DNA from: Mycteria americana | Lineage: Eukaryota > Chordata > Aves > Ciconiiformes > Ciconiidae | Length of the DNA stretch: 64,000 nucleotides | Reading direction: 5' to 3' | Assembly (NCBI RefSeq): GCF_035582795.1 | Contig: NC_134366.1 | Span: 171,504,401 to 171,568,400, forward strand | Part shown: positions 61,712 through 64,000 of the stretch, piece by piece | Numbering within the stretch: position 1 is the first letter of the stretch | How the letters are laid out: each line of letters begins with the position of its first letter | Translations under genes and position numbers: made by a program | The notes under the pieces: model-generated | What the model saw: only the letters and a program-made list of their open reading frames with translations | Databases searched by the model: none | What the model was told of the DNA's origin: nothing

Positions 61712-63224
61712 TTTATTTTCAGCTTGATCTGTTCCCACCCCATCTCCCTGCAAACAGGCAGCTGTACTGGCACGGCTCCGTGGGCAGCGTGGGGACAGGG
61801 ATGGGTAGCCAAGAGCTGCTAAAAGAGCTGTAATTAAATGCCGAGGCACAGTGTGAACAGAGAACAGGCAGGAATTTCCCTGGTATTTTCTTTTATCAGC
61901 TGGTCGATAAAACACCCCCCGCCCTGTTTCCAGATCTACCGTAAGTGTCATTCGTCAAACAGATGGAGCACATCCTCTCTGCCGTCATTAGCGTGCCCTG
62001 GGCAGGCATTTACTAGAAACACAGCAGCAGGACTTCCCTCAAACTCTACTCGTGTGCTGCATTTGCTCCACCTGATGGTGGCACCTGAAGGACTTTGGGG
62101 ACCTCACCAAGAGGCTTCCCTGCAGGGTCTGGAAACGCCGATCGACCTCTCCCTTGAAGCTGGAACCACAGCCTCCCTGGCTGAGCCTCCGTTAGCCTGC
62201 AGGACCGCGGCAAGCTGTATTTGAATGGATGCACCCATGAAGCTTTCACAACTCAACTGCAGAGGGGCACCTGCCCCAAATCTGCTCCCAGGAGACCAGT
62301 GCAGCAAGCAAGTCTTGCACTGGGGTAAGAATAGGAGATTTTGGTTAATGCCAAGGATTAACTTTGAGCTCACCCACTTCGCCGGCACAACCGCAGGCAG
62401 GAGCTGGGCAAGAGCATCATTGCAGGCACCAGCGTCACCAACTCCTTACCGGCAGCATGCCCTGGCCATCCCCCCGGCTTGCAGCCACAGCCCTGAGGAC
62501 AAGGACAATTCCCAGCCGCTGGGACCACAGGTGCATCCCTTTGATGCCAGGGCACTGATAAAACCCCAGTCCTTGACCTGTCCACTTCAATAAAACAAGC
62601 AAGAGCTCAATGAAATCTCCGCTAACTTGAGCAGATGCCAATTTTAGCAGCTCGCGGGAGGAACTGCTGCCCAGCTGTGTGCATGATGCCTCTTCTGCGT
62701 TTTTATCCCTAGCAGAGCTTCAAACATATATTCTGATTTTCTTAATGCCTGAAGACAGTTTTGGGGAATATACAGTCATTTTTAAAGTAATAGAGAAAAG
62801 AAATCAGTATTTTGAAGGGAAACAGAGGAAAAAAAGGCCTTATTCTGGAACAGCATCTGCAAAAACCCCTGCAGTACTAAGATTTGCTGACAAAAACTGC
62901 ACCCACATGTGGGACATCCCTATTCTAACCCCTACCCCAAAGCTATGCCATGAAATAGCAAGGGTGGGCCACGGGCTGCCCCGTTGCCGGCACTTGTCCA
63001 TCGTTCACTGCCAGCCTGGGCTTGTTATCTCAGGGGGGAAAGTAAGCTCACGTGGCTGTCCTGTGCAAAAGCTTTTTGCACATTTGCCATCATTCAGATG
63101 GGCTCAAAATGTGGCATTTTTTCAACTTTCATTTTTGGAAGTGATTTATCATGCTCCTACATTTTAGCAAAGAGCGGTAAAGGAATGGAGGATGCTCAAG
63201 AGCAGCTCTGGGATCCACAGCAAG

Positions 63225-63270
63225 ATATCTTCATGTCAAATTAACCCATATCTTCATGTCAAATTAACCC
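63225..63270 (+). repeat. Perfect 23-bp tandem duplication
   Basis: The unit starting ATATCTTCATGTCAAATTAA occurs twice back to back (63225-63247 and 63248-63270) without a mismatch, which points to a recent event or to an assembly artefact. Confidence 0.95.
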
Positions 63271-64000
63271 AGCTTTTTAAAATACGAGATTTTGAGCCAA
63301 ACTTTTAGTCTCCAAATCACGCCTTTTTCAATGAGTTCATTTTCAGGAAGCTGTCCCGTACACTCGCCTCGAAAAATGTTTGTCTCTGGCTTGCGTCCAT
63401 TAAACTAGATAATTGGGAGTTTATAAGTTCATAACTTGAACTGAAGTCAGAAAGTTTTGTCTGCCATTTTCCAGAGCTGATTCACGGCCAGCCTGGCCCG
63501 AAATGTGGGCCTGCTTCAAGTTTGCTGTCATTTCAGAGTTCATTTGCAGTTTAAAGTGATGCTCTGCTCCTGCCTGACATCTCCTGCGCCCTCATCCCAG
63601 CTCAGTGCTGGCGCGTACCGGCACGGCTTGTATCCGCACTCCCCAACGCCTGCGTGGACCCACCTCATTGACCTTGATCGAGAGAAATGCCCCTGGATTT
63701 GCTCCTTTGCTAGAAATTCAGAGGGATGTCAAGCAAGGATTTTGGTGCTGGGGCTAGATATTGTGGGCTGCCCGGTGCCCGAGCAGTCATCTTTGATGCT
63801 GAGCGCAGGCAGAGGGCAGGCAGCAGAGCCGGGACACACCACCTTGGACTTTTATTTTTTATCTCTAAAGCAGACATTTGAGCTTTTCCAAATTGAGCTT
63901 TTTCCCTCTCTGCTACACCAATACAAGAATTCGAGCTTCCTTATTTCACTGAACCCCGCTGTATTTCTGGTCTGCAAAGTCAACAAGAAGAGCAGCCAGC

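Larger units (their letters stand above)
58699..64000. other. Gene-free right end
   Basis: No supported gene. The features visible are an A28 run at 61680-61707, a 23-bp tandem duplication at 63225-63270, and unique AT-richer sequence at about 62690-63580 that could be conserved non-coding DNA. Confidence 0.55.

Overview
This window is vertebrate nuclear DNA, almost certainly from a bird. Two things point that way. The interspersed repeats are overwhelmingly CR1 LINEs ending in imperfect ATTCTATG/ATTCTGTG octamers, plus a solo endogenous-retrovirus LTR of a type common in avian genomes. The single protein-coding gene I can assemble has compact introns. I cannot name the species.

The gene is PTP4A3 (PRL-3, a prenylated dual-specificity phosphatase) on the minus strand. 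Five coding exons at 48158-48054, 46381-46289, 42059-41929, 41264-41190 and 40717-40600 join without a frame break into 173 codons. All donors are GT and all acceptors AG. The protein keeps the CX5R active site, the general-acid aspartate, the redox partner cysteine and a C-terminal CAAX box. A likely 3' UTR with an ATTAAA signal runs to about 39310. A second UTR-like segment with AATAAA lies at 35820-36720. A CpG-rich block at 48460-48800 lies upstream of the start codon.

Layout by region: 1-5081 has no recognisable gene (one old repeat relic near 4640-4860). 5082-7743 is a minus-strand, 5'-truncated CR1 (element A). 7744-11353 is gene-free. 11354-12356 is a plus-strand CR1 3' part with an open RT frame (element C). 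12357-20250 is gene-free, with one old CR1 tail near 16.3 kb. About 20250-24819 is a near full-length plus-strand CR1 (element B) with an ORF1 esterase relic and an ORF2 endonuclease/RT relic. 24820-28395 is gene-free. 28401-29001 is a solo LTR with 5-bp target duplications. 29395-30340 holds ancient CR1 scraps. 30341-35819 is gene-free. 35820-48185 is the PTP4A3 gene, its downstream transcript ends, and intron repeats (CR1 elements D and E, a TATAGA-type satellite, a C23 run). 48186-57625 is the 5' flank. 57626-58698 is CR1 element F. 58699-64000 is gene-free and includes a 23-bp tandem duplication.

The most interesting pattern is in the CR1 copies. A and B share the same in-frame stop and the same reading-frame breaks. 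D and F, from a different subfamily, share the same 2-nt frame-breaking deletion. Element C, in the same window, keeps the frame at the two of these sites it covers. Shared disabling lesions suggest CR1 lineages copied from already broken templates by enzymes supplied in trans. I see no CRISPR array, operon, tRNA or rRNA gene.
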